Assembly (NCBI RefSeq): GCF_002432345.1 | Contig: NZ_DJDT01000277.1 | Coordinates: 1-37,067, forward strand | Direction of reading: 5' to 3' | Length of the DNA stretch: 37,067 nt | DNA from: Pedobacter sp. UBA5917 | GTDB taxonomy: Bacteria > Bacteroidota > Bacteroidia > Sphingobacteriales > Sphingobacteriaceae | Shown here: positions 7,614 to 14,599 of the stretch, one piece after another | Position numbering within the stretch: the first letter of the stretch is position 1 | Layout: each line of letters starts with the position of its first letter | Translations under genes and position numbers: made by a program | Notes under the pieces: model-generated | The model's database searches: none | Told to the model about the DNA's origin: nothing | The model's input: the letters and a program-made list of their open reading frames with translations, nothing else

Positions 7614-8945
7614 TTATTCAATGCCATAACGTTCCATTTTAGCATAAAGCGTTTTACGGTCGATATTTAAAATTTTGGCAGCTTTTGATTTATTATGTCT
7701 AACCTTGATCAGTGTTTCGGTGATCAGGGCCTTTTCGTTCTGTTCATTTACCGCTTTCAGATCCGATGAATTGCCGGGTGCCGATTGGTGCTGAACAGAA
7801 ATCATCATTTCATCAGGCAGGGCCTCCACCTGTGCAACATCGCCGGGACTTAATAAAACCATGCGTTTAATCACATTGCTCAGTTCGCGCAGATTACCGG
7901 GCCAATCGTAACTCAATAATAATGATTTTGCCTCTGCAGATACACTTTTTACGTTCCGTTCCAGATCGCGGTTCGATAACTGTATAAAGTGGTTGATGAA
8001 TAGTTCTAAATCTCCGCCTCTATCACGTAATGGCGGCAACTGGATCTTAAATTCATTTAACCGATGATATAAATCTTCCCTGAATTCGCCCTGTTGCATA
8101 CTATTGGCCAGGTCATCATTGGTAGCGGTAATAATGCGCACATTTACCGGAATCTGTTTCGTGCTGCCCAAAGGCTGGATCACCCTTTCCTGTAAGGCAC
8201 GGAGCAGTTTAATCTGCACTTCGTAACTCAGGTTTCCTACCTCATCCAGAAATAGGGTACCACCGTTAGCTGCTTCAAACTGGCCTTTTTTATCATTTAA
8301 TGCACCTGTAAATGCACCTTTAACATGGCCGAATAGTTCGCTGGCGGCTAGATCTTTCGATAAAGCACCACAGTCAATCGCCACGAAAGGTTTATCAGCC
8401 CGTTTACTTTGCTGGTGAAGTGTTCTGGCTGCAAATTCCTTTCCGGTTCCACTTTCTCCCTGTATAATAACCGACATATCGGTAGGCGCAACCAGGTTAA
8501 TATGCCCGTATAATTTATCGGCAATGGCACTTTTGCCCTTAATAAAATCGCTGTTTGTTTCTTTCGGTTCAGCGCTTTTCAAATCCTTTTTCGCTAAAGA
8601 ATTTTTGATCACCATTAATAACTCGTCGGGGTTAACCGGCTTGGTAATGTAATCAAAAGCACCCAATTGAATTGATTTTACCGCGGTGCGCACATCATTA
8701 AAGCTCGTCATAATGATTACCGGTATGGAAAGACCCAGATCTCGGATGTGGGTAAGCACTTCGAACCCTGTGCCATCCGGAAGGCGGTAATCGATTAAAA
8801 GCAGGTCGAATTCGCTGTTCTCTACCTGTTTAAAAGATTGTTTTACATGGGTTACAAGGGTAACTTCATGACCGTTTTTTGTTAAAAAACCTTCAAGTAA
8901 TTGAGCAAATGTTGTATCGTCTTCTAGAATCAGGATTCTCGCCAT
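7614..8945 (-). CDS. Sigma-54-dependent NtrC-family response regulator
   Basis: This is a transcription activator of 443 residues. The receiver domain (1-115) has the acidic pair E8-D9/D10, phospho-acceptor D52 (LLLIDYRLPDG) and K102. The AAA+ domain has Walker A GESGTGKE (163-170), the sigma-54 contact loop GAFTGA (210-215), Walker B GGTLFLDEV (228-236) and arginine-finger region DLYHRLNEF. A Fis-type HTH occupies about 405-443. It should remodel sigma-54 RNA polymerase when phosphorylated, probably through the Hpt domain of the converging hybrid kinase. ATG 8945 is chosen over the in-frame upstream start (8972), because the receiver begins ARILILEDD and the extra nine residues would come from the terminator hairpin. 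A perfect -7 box ends 4 nt before this ATG. I found no convincing -24/-12 site in the window, so the target genes are unknown. Confidence 0.93.
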   Translation of the reverse strand: MARILILEDDTTFAQLLEGFLTKNGHEVTLVTHVKQSFKQVENSEFDLLLIDYRLPDGTGFEVLTHIRDLGLSIPVIIMTSFNDVRTAVKSIQLGAFDYITKPVNPDELLMVIKNSLAKKDLKSAEPKETNSDFIKGKSAIADKLYGHINLVAPTDMSVIIQGESGTGKEFAARTLHQQSKRADKPFVAIDCGALSKDLAASELFGHVKGAFTGALNDKKGQFEAANGGTLFLDEVGNLSYEVQIKLLRALQERVIQPLGSTKQIPVNVRIITATNDDLANSMQQGEFREDLYHRLNEFKIQLPPLRDRGGDLELFINHFIQLSNRDLERNVKSVSAEAKSLLLSYDWPGNLRELSNVIKRMVLLSPGDVAQVEALPDEMMISVQHQSAPGNSSDLKAVNEQNEKALITETLIKVRHNKSKAAKILNIDRKTLYAKMERYGIE

Positions 8946-8949
8946 ATAA

Positions 8950-8957
8950 CAAAAATA
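8950..8957 (-). promoter_or_regulatory. -7 promoter box of the response regulator, inside a terminator T-tract
   Basis: The minus-strand sequence TATTTTTG matches TAnnTTTG. It ends 4 nt before the ATG at 8945, predicting a leaderless transcript. The same bases form the T-rich tail of the terminator hairpin at 8961-8983. Confidence 0.45.
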
Positions 8958-8960
8958 AGA

Positions 8961-8983
8961 AAAGCCGGACATAATCCGGCTTT
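8961..8983 (-). terminator. Intrinsic terminator of the PepSY gene array
   Basis: The stem is AAAGCCGG/CCGGCTTT (8 bp) with a 7-nt loop, followed on the minus strand by TCTTATTTTTG. It lies 31 bp past the stop of the last PepSY-like gene and separates that array from the response regulator gene. Confidence 0.8.
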
Positions 8984-9014
8984 CTTATAATAGGTAGATG
9001 TAATATTTAGGTTT

Positions 9015-9326
9015 TTATTGTACGGGTTTACCGTCTTTATCAATTTTAACCGAACCAGTTTCTGCTTCTTTTTTAACATTGATTAAGTAGTATTCCTTTG
9101 TTCCTTCTTTAACAGACCAGGCTTCGGTAGCGGTCCATCCTTTATAAGCATCAGATTTTAATGCTGTGGTTACCGGCTCAGGTAATTCTTCCAGTTTAAC
9201 CGGGGTTTTTACTGCACTATCCTGAACTGCAACAATTGCAGCGTTTTTGATTGTATTTACTTCACTAGCCTGTACTGCTGTGAATCCTGCGAATGCTAAT
9301 GTAGCGGCTAAAACGAACTTTTTCAT
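9015..9326 (-). CDS. PepSY-like secreted protein, copy 1 (most downstream)
   Basis: This is a small exported protein of 103 residues with a signal peptide (1-20, cleavage likely after AVQA). The mature part has one PepSY-like (BLIP-like, PF11396-type) module, with LPEPVTTALKSDAYKGW (48-64) and the strand pair EYYLINVKKEAETGSVKIDKDGKPV. Members are periplasmic or surface proteins of unclear function. Nothing here indicates an enzyme. It differs from copy 2 by a single residue (E50 versus A50), although the C-terminal half has many synonymous differences. The start at 9326 follows the signal peptide; the longer open frame starting at 9347 adds only seven residues upstream. It ends 31 bp before an intrinsic terminator, so it is the last gene of the array. 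Confidence 0.85.
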   Translation of the reverse strand: MKKFVLAATLAFAGFTAVQASEVNTIKNAAIVAVQDSAVKTPVKLEELPEPVTTALKSDAYKGWTATEAWSVKEGTKEYYLINVKKEAETGSVKIDKDGKPVQ

Positions 9327-9343
9327 GATATTATGTTTTATAT

Positions 9344-9357
9344 GCAACTTGCGTTGC
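9344..9357 (-). ncRNA. Leader hairpin with GCAA tetraloop before PepSY copy 1
   Basis: On the transcribed strand the element reads GCAAC-GCAA-GTTGC: a 5-bp stem closed by a GNRA tetraloop, 17 nt before the ATG. The homologous leader of copy 2 has GTAAC-GAAA-GTTAC, with one compensated base pair and a loop that stays GNRA. This is a small cis-acting RNA structure, not an independent RNA gene; its role is unknown. Confidence 0.55.
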
Positions 9358-9383
9358 GTTAAATATTTAAATTAATTGTGAAT

Positions 9384-9400
9384 GCTAAATGTTATTTAGC
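9384..9400 (-). terminator. Hairpin directly after the stop of PepSY copy 2
   Basis: GCTAAAT and ATTTAGC form a perfect 7-bp stem with a 3-nt loop, immediately after the stop codon of copy 2. There is no T-run, so it is more likely a 3'-end stabiliser or a weak terminator than a strong intrinsic terminator. Confidence 0.4.
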
Positions 9401-9712
9401 TTATTGAACTGGTTTACCGTCTTTATCGATTTTAACCGAACCGGTTTCAGCTTCTTTTTTAACGTTGATTAAATAATACTCTTTGGTACCTTCTTTAACC
9501 GACCAAGCTTCAGTTGCTGTCCAGCCTTTGTAGGCGTCTGATTTTAATGCGGTGGTTACTGGGGCAGGTAGCTCTTCCAATTTAACCGGAGTTTTTACTG
9601 CACTATCCTGAACTGCAACAATTGCAGCATTTTTGATTGTATTTACTTCACTTGCCTGTACTGCTGTGAATCCTGCGAATGCTAATGTAGCGGCTAAAAC
9701 GAACTTTTTCAT
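9401..9712 (-). CDS. PepSY-like secreted protein, copy 2 (middle)
   Basis: This copy has 103 residues, the same architecture as copies 1 and 3, and a signal peptide through residue 20. At nucleotide level it is a mosaic. From the start codon to about 9608 it is almost identical to copy 1 (two differences seen), while from about 9589 to the stop it is almost identical to copy 3. That points to gene conversion or unequal crossover within the array, with a breakpoint around 9590-9607. It is 81 bp downstream of copy 3 and 74 bp upstream of copy 1. No separate -7 box is visible in either gap, so co-transcription from upstream of copy 3 is likely. Function is unknown. Confidence 0.85.
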   Translation of the reverse strand: MKKFVLAATLAFAGFTAVQASEVNTIKNAAIVAVQDSAVKTPVKLEELPAPVTTALKSDAYKGWTATEAWSVKEGTKEYYLINVKKEAETGSVKIDKDGKPVQ

Positions 9713-9736
9713 GATATTATGTTTTAAATATTGTTG

Positions 9737-9750
9737 GTAACTTTCGTTAC
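9737..9750 (-). ncRNA. Leader hairpin with GAAA tetraloop before PepSY copy 2
   Basis: The transcribed strand reads GTAAC-GAAA-GTTAC, a 5-bp stem with a GNRA loop, 24 nt before the ATG. It is the partner of the hairpin at 9344-9357. The leader of copy 3 keeps the flanking words (10135-10147) but lacks the 15 nt that would hold the 5' half of the stem. Confidence 0.55.
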
Positions 9751-9793
9751 TGATTAAATACTTGTTAATTGTGGAGCGCTAAATTTTTCGATA

Positions 9794-10108
9794 TTATTGA
9801 ACCGGTTTACCGTCTTTATCGATTTTAACCGAACCGGTTTCAGCTTCTTTTTTAACGTTAATTAAATAATACTCTTTGGCACCTTCTTTAACCGACCAAG
9901 CTTCAGTTGCTGTCCAGCCTTTGTAGGCGTCTGATTTTAATGCGGTTGTTACTGGGGCAGGTAACTCTTCCAATTTAACCGGAGTTTTTACTGCACTATC
10001 TTGAACTGCAACAATTGCAGTAGTTTTAAAATCTTTTACTTCACTTGCCTGTACTGCTGAGAACCCTGCGAACGCTAAGAATGTAGCTGATAAAATGAAC
10101 TTTTTCAT
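9794..10108 (-). CDS. PepSY-like secreted protein, copy 3 (first of the array)
   Basis: This copy has 104 residues: signal peptide through about residue 21 and one PepSY-like module. It differs from the other copies in the signal peptide (ILSATFL), in the segment KDFKTT where they have NTIKNA, and in KEGAKEYY where they have KEGTKEYY. It is the promoter-proximal gene, so the array promoter should lie in the 377-bp region upstream, although no clear -7 box was found on this strand. ATG 10108 is preferred over the extended open frame (10141), because it gives the signal peptide used by its paralogues. Confidence 0.84.
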   Translation of the reverse strand: MKKFILSATFLAFAGFSAVQASEVKDFKTTAIVAVQDSAVKTPVKLEELPAPVTTALKSDAYKGWTATEAWSVKEGAKEYYLINVKKEAETGSVKIDKDGKPVQ

Positions 10109-10329
10109 AATATGTATTTTAAAATTTAATTTGTGTAACAATACTTGCTAATGTTTCATAATGATGCCAAATAGAATTTTTTATTTAAGATATTGGTTAT
10201 CAGGAGTTTTTGTTTGTGCCAAAGTTTTAGAATTGGGGGATTTCTCCACACTTTGGGGTGAATGACTACAAGTTTTGCAGTTGTTTTGTGTTGAGCCGTT
10301 GAATGTTATTGCAAATAACCGTGCATTCA

Positions 10330-10405
10330 GATGTTATCATCCCATCGTGCCGTAGGATATTACCATCCTACGGATTTAATTAACTGTCAGATGGTAACAT
10401 CTGAC
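10330..10405. repeat. Cluster of three related palindromes
   Basis: Three 12-bp cores share the pattern GATnnTAnCATC or a close variant: 10330-10341, 10356-10367 and 10390-10401. The second is extended to a perfect 9-bp stem (CCGTAGGAT/ATCCTACGG, 10350-10373). The third is extended to a perfect 8-bp stem (GTCAGATG/CATCTGAC, 10386-10405). The first closes only four pairs. They lie in the divergent gap upstream of the PepSY array. Confidence 0.65.
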
Positions 10406-10440
10406 CACACATAAAAAAAGCAAAAAAATAATTTTCAGTT

Positions 10441-10471
10441 TTTGAAAAAAGAAGTTTTTTTTCTATCATTG
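10441..10471 (+). promoter_or_regulatory. Promoter of tRNA-Thr
   Basis: TTTG at 10441-10444, a 19-bp spacer and TATCATTG at 10464-10471 fit the Bacteroidota -33/-7 promoter with one mismatch in the -7 box. The mature tRNA begins 15 bp after the box. Confidence 0.55.
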
Positions 10472-10485
10472 CAGCCCGATTAAAA

Positions 10486-10558
<73 letters not shown>

Positions 10559-10677
10559 CTTTTTCTTTCCCGGTTTTTCTAATTTCTATAGAAAAAACAA
10601 AAATCATTTCATCATCAAAATAAGCTAGGCTCCCGAAAAATATTTTTTTTGCTGCTGCTATTGCGCTAATTTGCATC

Positions 10678-11844
10678 ATGCTAAAATATTTTTCAGCCGA
10701 TTGGATTTTTCCTGTAAAGTCGGCTCCGGTTAAAAATGGAGCTGTTGCCATAAAACCGGATGGCGAAATCGTGGACGTGTTAACTGAAGAAGAGATTGTA
10801 GATCTTGATCAGGATATCACAAAATATAAGGGAGCCATTGTTCCGGGTTTTATCAACAGCCATTGCCATTTAGAACTTTCGCACATGCTGGAGCAGATCC
10901 CCGAACGTACCGGATTGGTAGAGTTTGTACGGAGCATTATTGCAAACCGGCAGGCGAATGCTGAGCAGATTTTATCAGCCATGTATGATGCAGACCAAAA
11001 AATGTTCGAAAACGGTATTGTAGCTGTTGGCGACATTTCCAATCAGGTTTCTTCCAAAGAGGTAAAAAGAAAAAGCAAAATCCATTATCACACCTTTATA
11101 GAGGCATTAGGTTTTAACCCTGAACGTGCGGATGCCATAATGGACCATGTTAGGGGTATAAAACAGGATTTTGAGCCACTACCGGCATCTATTGTTCCAC
11201 ACGCACCTTATACTGTATCCCCCGAATTGTTTGAATTAATCAGGAAAGAAGCCGAAAAGGCCAATGCCTTTATTAGTGTGCATAACCAGGAAACAGATAA
11301 TGAAAATGCTTTTTTTGAAAATAAATCAGGTGGATTCTTAAAGCTTTATGAGTTTTTGGGGATGGACATCTCTTTCTTTGAGGCTACAGGTAAAACATCA
11401 TTACAAAGCTGGTTGCCGTATATTAAGGAACAAAAAACTTTATTGGTGCACAATACGGTTTCAAAAAGGGCTGATGTAATATTTGCGAAAGAGCAGAATA
11501 ACCATTTGTACTGGTGCCTTTGTCCGCAGGCAAATCTTTATATCGAAAATACTTTACCTGATGTTGATCTCCTGATGGATGAAAAAGTAAAGATTACATT
11601 GGGTACCGATAGTTTAGCAAGTAACCACCAGCTTAATATCCTATCGGAAATGATTACATTACAAAAAAACAAACAGGTAGCTTTTGAAAAGCTGTTAAGC
11701 TGGGCAACTATAAATGGTGCTGAATTTTTAGAACTTGATAAACAGCTTGGAACAATCGAAGTTGGCAAAAAACCGGGACTAAACCTGATACAGCTATCTG
11801 CTGGTTTTGTAATAGAGAGTGATGAGGTTAAGAAACTGATTTAA
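10678..11844 (+). CDS. Amidohydrolase-superfamily protein (TRZ/ATZ/SAH-deaminase-like)
   Basis: This is a metal-dependent hydrolase or deaminase of the amidohydrolase superfamily, 388 residues and cytosolic. Metal ligands expected for the cytosine-deaminase-like group are visible: H62 and H64 in SHCHLELSH, H175 (VPHAPYT) or H202 (SVHNQE), E205, H258 (LVHNT) and D311 in LGTDSLASN. The last of these is typical of S-adenosylhomocysteine, guanine or aminodeoxyfutalosine deaminases, but the substrate cannot be set from sequence alone. The C-terminal ELDKQLGTIEVGKKPGLNLI segment is the usual composite beta-sandwich closing motif. ATG 10678 is the only sensible start. A near -7 box (TAATTTG, one base short) ends 4 nt upstream of it. 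Confidence 0.85.
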   Translation: MLKYFSADWIFPVKSAPVKNGAVAIKPDGEIVDVLTEEEIVDLDQDITKYKGAIVPGFINSHCHLELSHMLEQIPERTGLVEFVRSIIANRQANAEQILSAMYDADQKMFENGIVAVGDISNQVSSKEVKRKSKIHYHTFIEALGFNPERADAIMDHVRGIKQDFEPLPASIVPHAPYTVSPELFELIRKEAEKANAFISVHNQETDNENAFFENKSGGFLKLYEFLGMDISFFEATGKTSLQSWLPYIKEQKTLLVHNTVSKRADVIFAKEQNNHLYWCLCPQANLYIENTLPDVDLLMDEKVKITLGTDSLASNHQLNILSEMITLQKNKQVAFEKLLSWATINGAEFLELDKQLGTIEVGKKPGLNLIQLSAGFVIESDEVKKLI

Positions 11845-11921
11845 TAGTATGCCTTAAAAACTTCATATTTTAATGTGAGTATTAAGATTTATCCCAGCTT
11901 TGATTTTATCTGTTTGCTTCG

Positions 11922-11945
11922 CATTAAAAAAGCATTTTTTTAATG
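11922..11945. terminator. AT-rich hairpin after the amidohydrolase gene
   Basis: CATTAAAAAA (11922-11931) and TTTTTTAATG (11936-11945) form a 10-bp inverted repeat with a 4-nt loop. It could act as a bidirectional terminator, but it lies 78 bp past the stop codon and lacks a GC-rich stem. Confidence 0.35.
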
Positions 11946-12058
11946 TGAACTGTATTTGTTTTGGTTCGTTTGAGGTGATGTCAAAGAAAGATTATTAATT
12001 TGACCTCGATTAATCTTATGCGTTTTGAGCAGTTTTTAGCCTACTTACCTAGCGAGAT

Positions 12059-12124
12059 CGTCATGCTGAATTCATTTCAGCATCTTTCCTTTTAGATAGA
12101 CCCTGAAATAAATTCAGGGTGACG
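12059..12124. repeat. CGTCA...TGACG palindromic element (66 bp, compact copy)
   Basis: The left module CGTCATGCTGAATTC-ATTTCAGCATC forms one hairpin, and the right module CCCTGAA-ataaa-TTCAGGG-TGACG forms a second. This is the simplest complete copy of the two-hairpin subtype seen at 3223, 4101 (right half) and 35950 (left half). Confidence 0.8.
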
Positions 12125-12176
12125 ACTCTGAGGCAAAAAATATCTACAGAATGTCTTTTAAACCAATGCTAATAAT

Positions 12177-13139
12177 ATGAAAATAGCCATATTAGATGAT
12201 TATCAGAATACAGTTAGAAAACTGGCATGTTTCAATTTATTAAAGCACCATGAAGTTGTTATTCTTAATCAAACTGAGAAAGATCCTGGTGTGTTGGCCG
12301 AAAAAATTAAAGATGCAGAAGCCCTGGTTTTGATCAGGGAGCGGACAGCAATCACTGATGACCTGCTTTCAAAATTGCCAAAACTAAAGCTGATCAGTCA
12401 AACAGGAAAAATTTCCAATCATTTAGATTTAACTGCCTGTACCAAATATAAAGTAGCCGTTGCCGAAGGTGTTGGTTCGCCAGTTGCACCTGCCGAGTTA
12501 ACATGGATTTTGTTAATGAATGTTTTAAGGCAGATCCCCAATGCTGTTGAGGGATTGAAAAAAGGTGAATGGCAGGTGAATATCGGCGAAAGTGTTAATG
12601 GAAAGATAATCGGTATCTGGGGCTATGGGAAAATAGGTAAAATAATTGCCGGTTATGCCAAAGCTTTTGGCGCAAAGGTTCTGGTGTGGGGCGGTGAGCA
12701 ATCGAGGACAAATGCAATAAATGATGGTTTTGAAGCAGCTGAAAGTAAAACCACTTTTTTTAAAACTGCCGATGTGATTTCGCTTCATCTCCGTTTGAAT
12801 AATGAAACAACAGGTATTGTAACTGGGGCTGATTTAAATTTAATGAAAACCTCGTCGGTGCTGATCAATACTTCGCGGGCCGAACTTATTGAAAAAGGAA
12901 GTCTTGTTAAAGCCTTAAAAATTGGCAGACCAGGTTTTGCTGGTATAGATGTTTATGAAAATGAGCCTGCTTATGATACTAGCTTAGAACTGCTCAATAT
13001 GCCGAATGTGGTTTGTACCCCACACCTTGGTTATGTAGAAAAGAACAGTTACGAGCTCTATTTTAGCAAAGCGTTCGAAAATATCATCAATTACATCAAC
13101 GGAAAACCCACAAATATTGCCAACCCAGCTATACTTTAA
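12177..13139 (+). CDS. D-2-hydroxyacid dehydrogenase family protein
   Basis: This NAD-dependent D-isomer-specific 2-hydroxyacid dehydrogenase has 320 residues. The catalytic triad is complete: R234 (INTSRAELI), E263 (DVYENEP) and H283 (CTPHLGYVEK). The Rossmann motif is WGYGKIGK (148-155). The N-terminal half of the catalytic domain begins MKIAILDDYQ. The substrate (for example a phosphoglycerate-like or other 2-oxoacid) is not determined by the visible motifs. The nitronate monooxygenase-like gene follows after 51 bp on the same strand, so the two may be co-transcribed. A 66-bp palindromic element ends 52 bp upstream, and I saw no clear -7 box between it and the start. Confidence 0.9.
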   Translation: MKIAILDDYQNTVRKLACFNLLKHHEVVILNQTEKDPGVLAEKIKDAEALVLIRERTAITDDLLSKLPKLKLISQTGKISNHLDLTACTKYKVAVAEGVGSPVAPAELTWILLMNVLRQIPNAVEGLKKGEWQVNIGESVNGKIIGIWGYGKIGKIIAGYAKAFGAKVLVWGGEQSRTNAINDGFEAAESKTTFFKTADVISLHLRLNNETTGIVTGADLNLMKTSSVLINTSRAELIEKGSLVKALKIGRPGFAGIDVYENEPAYDTSLELLNMPNVVCTPHLGYVEKNSYELYFSKAFENIINYINGKPTNIANPAIL

Positions 13140-13190
13140 TATGAAATGCAATGGTACGTGTCATCACCTACCATCACTAAAAAGTTTTTT

Positions 13191-14147
13191 ATGAATCCAA
13201 TCTGTAAACTCTTCAATATAAAATATCCCATTATACAGGCCGGAATGGTTTGGTGCAGTGGTTGGAAACTGGCTTCGGCAGTTTCTAATGCAGGCGGTTT
13301 GGGCATTATCGGCGCAGGTTCCATGTATCCAAAAGTTTTAAGAACACATATCCAAAAATGTAAACTGGCTACCGATAAAACTTTTGGTGTTAACATTCCG
13401 TTGCTTTATCCCAATATTCAGGAAATTATTGATGTAGTGATTGAAGAAGGGGTAAAGATTGTATTTTCTTCTGCCGGTAATCCTGCCACCTGGACCAGCA
13501 CCTTAAAAGAAAAAGGAATTACTGTAGTGCATGTAATTGCCAATACAAAATTTGCATTAAAAGCACAAGAAGCTGGGGTAGACGCTATCGTTGCAGAAGG
13601 TTTTGAAGCTGGTGGGCATAATGGCAGAGAAGAAACCACAACCATGTGTTTAATCCCAATGATTAAAGAATCGGTGCAGATTCCGGTTATTGCGGCCGGT
13701 GGTATAGGAAGTGGAAAAGCCATGTTGGCGGCTTTCGCTTTAGGTGCCGATGCCGTTCAGGTAGGTTCGGCCTTTGCTGTTGCCGAAGAATCATCAGCCC
13801 ACCCGGCATTTAAAAATAAAATTATTTCGGCAGCTGAAGGAGATACCAAACTGGCCATGAAAAAACTCGTTCCGGTAAGGTTATTAAAAAACGAATTTGC
13901 CGATGCAGTTTCTATAGCTGAAGCCGAAGGTGCAGACCGAGCCCGTTTAATGGAACTTTTGGGCAGGGCAAGGGCAAAATTGGGCATGTTTGAGGGCGAT
14001 ATGGATAATGGCGAACTAGAAATCGGCCAGGTTTCGGCAATGCTCAAAGAAATTAAACCCGCTAAAACTATTCTTGAAGAAATTTGGTCAGGTTTTAAAT
14101 CCGAACTGCAAAGATTTAACAGTTTATCCCGCGAATTGAACTTATAA
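13191..14147 (+). CDS. Nitronate monooxygenase / 2-nitropropane dioxygenase family protein
   Basis: This FMN-dependent TIM-barrel enzyme (318 residues from ATG 13191) belongs to the family containing nitronate monooxygenase and the FabK enoyl-ACP reductase. The N-terminal FNIKYPIIQAGM and SNAGGLGIIGAG match the FMN-binding start of the barrel. GFEAGGHNG (138-145) carries the family histidine H143. PVIAAGGIGSGKAM (165-178) and GADAVQVGSAF bind the FMN phosphate. The choice between nitronate oxidation and enoyl reduction cannot be made from these motifs. The reading frame is open up to 13146, but the extra 15 residues do not fit the family. It follows the dehydrogenase gene by 51 bp; acyP starts 63 bp downstream behind its own promoter. 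Confidence 0.87.
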   Translation: MNPICKLFNIKYPIIQAGMVWCSGWKLASAVSNAGGLGIIGAGSMYPKVLRTHIQKCKLATDKTFGVNIPLLYPNIQEIIDVVIEEGVKIVFSSAGNPATWTSTLKEKGITVVHVIANTKFALKAQEAGVDAIVAEGFEAGGHNGREETTTMCLIPMIKESVQIPVIAAGGIGSGKAMLAAFALGADAVQVGSAFAVAEESSAHPAFKNKIISAAEGDTKLAMKKLVPVRLLKNEFADAVSIAEAEGADRARLMELLGRARAKLGMFEGDMDNGELEIGQVSAMLKEIKPAKTILEEIWSGFKSELQRFNSLSRELNL

Positions 14148-14152
14148 ACAAA

Positions 14153-14180
14153 TTGGTATACGATTGGATTATTAACTTTG
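14153..14180 (+). promoter_or_regulatory. Promoter of acylphosphatase gene
   Basis: TTG at 14153-14155, a 17-bp spacer and TAACTTTG at 14173-14180 match the Bacteroidota -33/-7 pattern with a perfect -7 box. The predicted leader is about 25 nt. Confidence 0.55.
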
Positions 14181-14210
14181 CAGCATTAAAACATTTCAAC
14201 CTTACAACAA

Positions 14211-14483
14211 ATGAAACATTTAAATATAGTAGTAACCGGCAAAGTACAGGGCGTTGGCTTTAGGGAAACCACCAAAATTATCGCCAACCAAATGATGGTT
14301 AGCGGTTTTGTAAGGAACGAAAAAGACGGATCGGTTTACATCGAAGCAGAAGGCGAAGACATTTTCCTCGAAGAATTTGTAAACTGGTGCAACGAAGGTC
14401 CCGACCGCTCGCGTGTAGAAAATGTAACCGTAAGCGATGGTGAAGTAAAAAACTATCGTAATTTTGAAATTTTAAGAAAATAA
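14211..14483 (+). CDS. acyP: Acylphosphatase
   Basis: This small cytosolic enzyme of 90 residues hydrolyses acyl phosphates to carboxylate and phosphate. Both signature elements are present: GKVQGVGFRE (10-19) with the phosphate-binding arginine R18, and GFVRNEKDGSV (32-42) with the catalytic asparagine N36. The length and the closing FEILRK are normal. It has its own probable promoter and is followed by a 116-bp spacer with short-period repeats before the flippase gene. Confidence 0.94.
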   Translation: MKHLNIVVTGKVQGVGFRETTKIIANQMMVSGFVRNEKDGSVYIEAEGEDIFLEEFVNWCNEGPDRSRVENVTVSDGEVKNYRNFEILRK

Positions 14484-14599
14484 ATTGTTGGATTGTTGAG
14501 TGGTTATATTGTTCTGTTATGGAGCATGCCTAAATGTGCAGCACCTGTCAATAAATTAAACTTATCTTGATACTTGATACCCTTTTCTAAGTAAAACGA
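14484..14599. repeat. Spacer with 8-bp and 7-bp phased repeats
   Basis: ATTGTT recurs at 14484, 14492 and 14508 (period 8 with one diverged unit). CTTGATA is directly doubled at 14566-14579 (period 7). The rest of the spacer shows nothing recognisable. A mild relative of the fully phased spacer before dut. Confidence 0.45.

Larger units (their letters stand above)
10109..10485. other. Intergenic region between PepSY array and tRNA-Thr
   Basis: The 377 bp contain the leader of PepSY copy 3 (minus strand), the three-palindrome cluster at 10330-10405, and the tRNA promoter. No open frame of interest is visible. The region must hold divergent promoters, since the PepSY array leaves leftward and the tRNA rightward. 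Confidence 0.6.
11845..12176. other. Intergenic region with hairpin and palindromic element
   Basis: The 332-bp gap holds an AT-rich inverted repeat at 11922-11945 and the CGTCA...TGACG element at 12059-12124. No gene is supported. A 25-codon frame (12018-12095) is produced by the repeat itself. Confidence 0.6.

Noticed and set aside
10155..10195. Possible sigma-54 site (minus strand TTGGCATC...) upstream of PepSY copy 3
   Set aside because: The -24 half is partial, and no GC-containing -12 half lies at the required distance.
12018..12095. 25-codon plus-strand frame with MLNSFQHLSF
   Set aside because: It is a chance translation of the palindromic element; such peptides appear wherever this repeat occurs.
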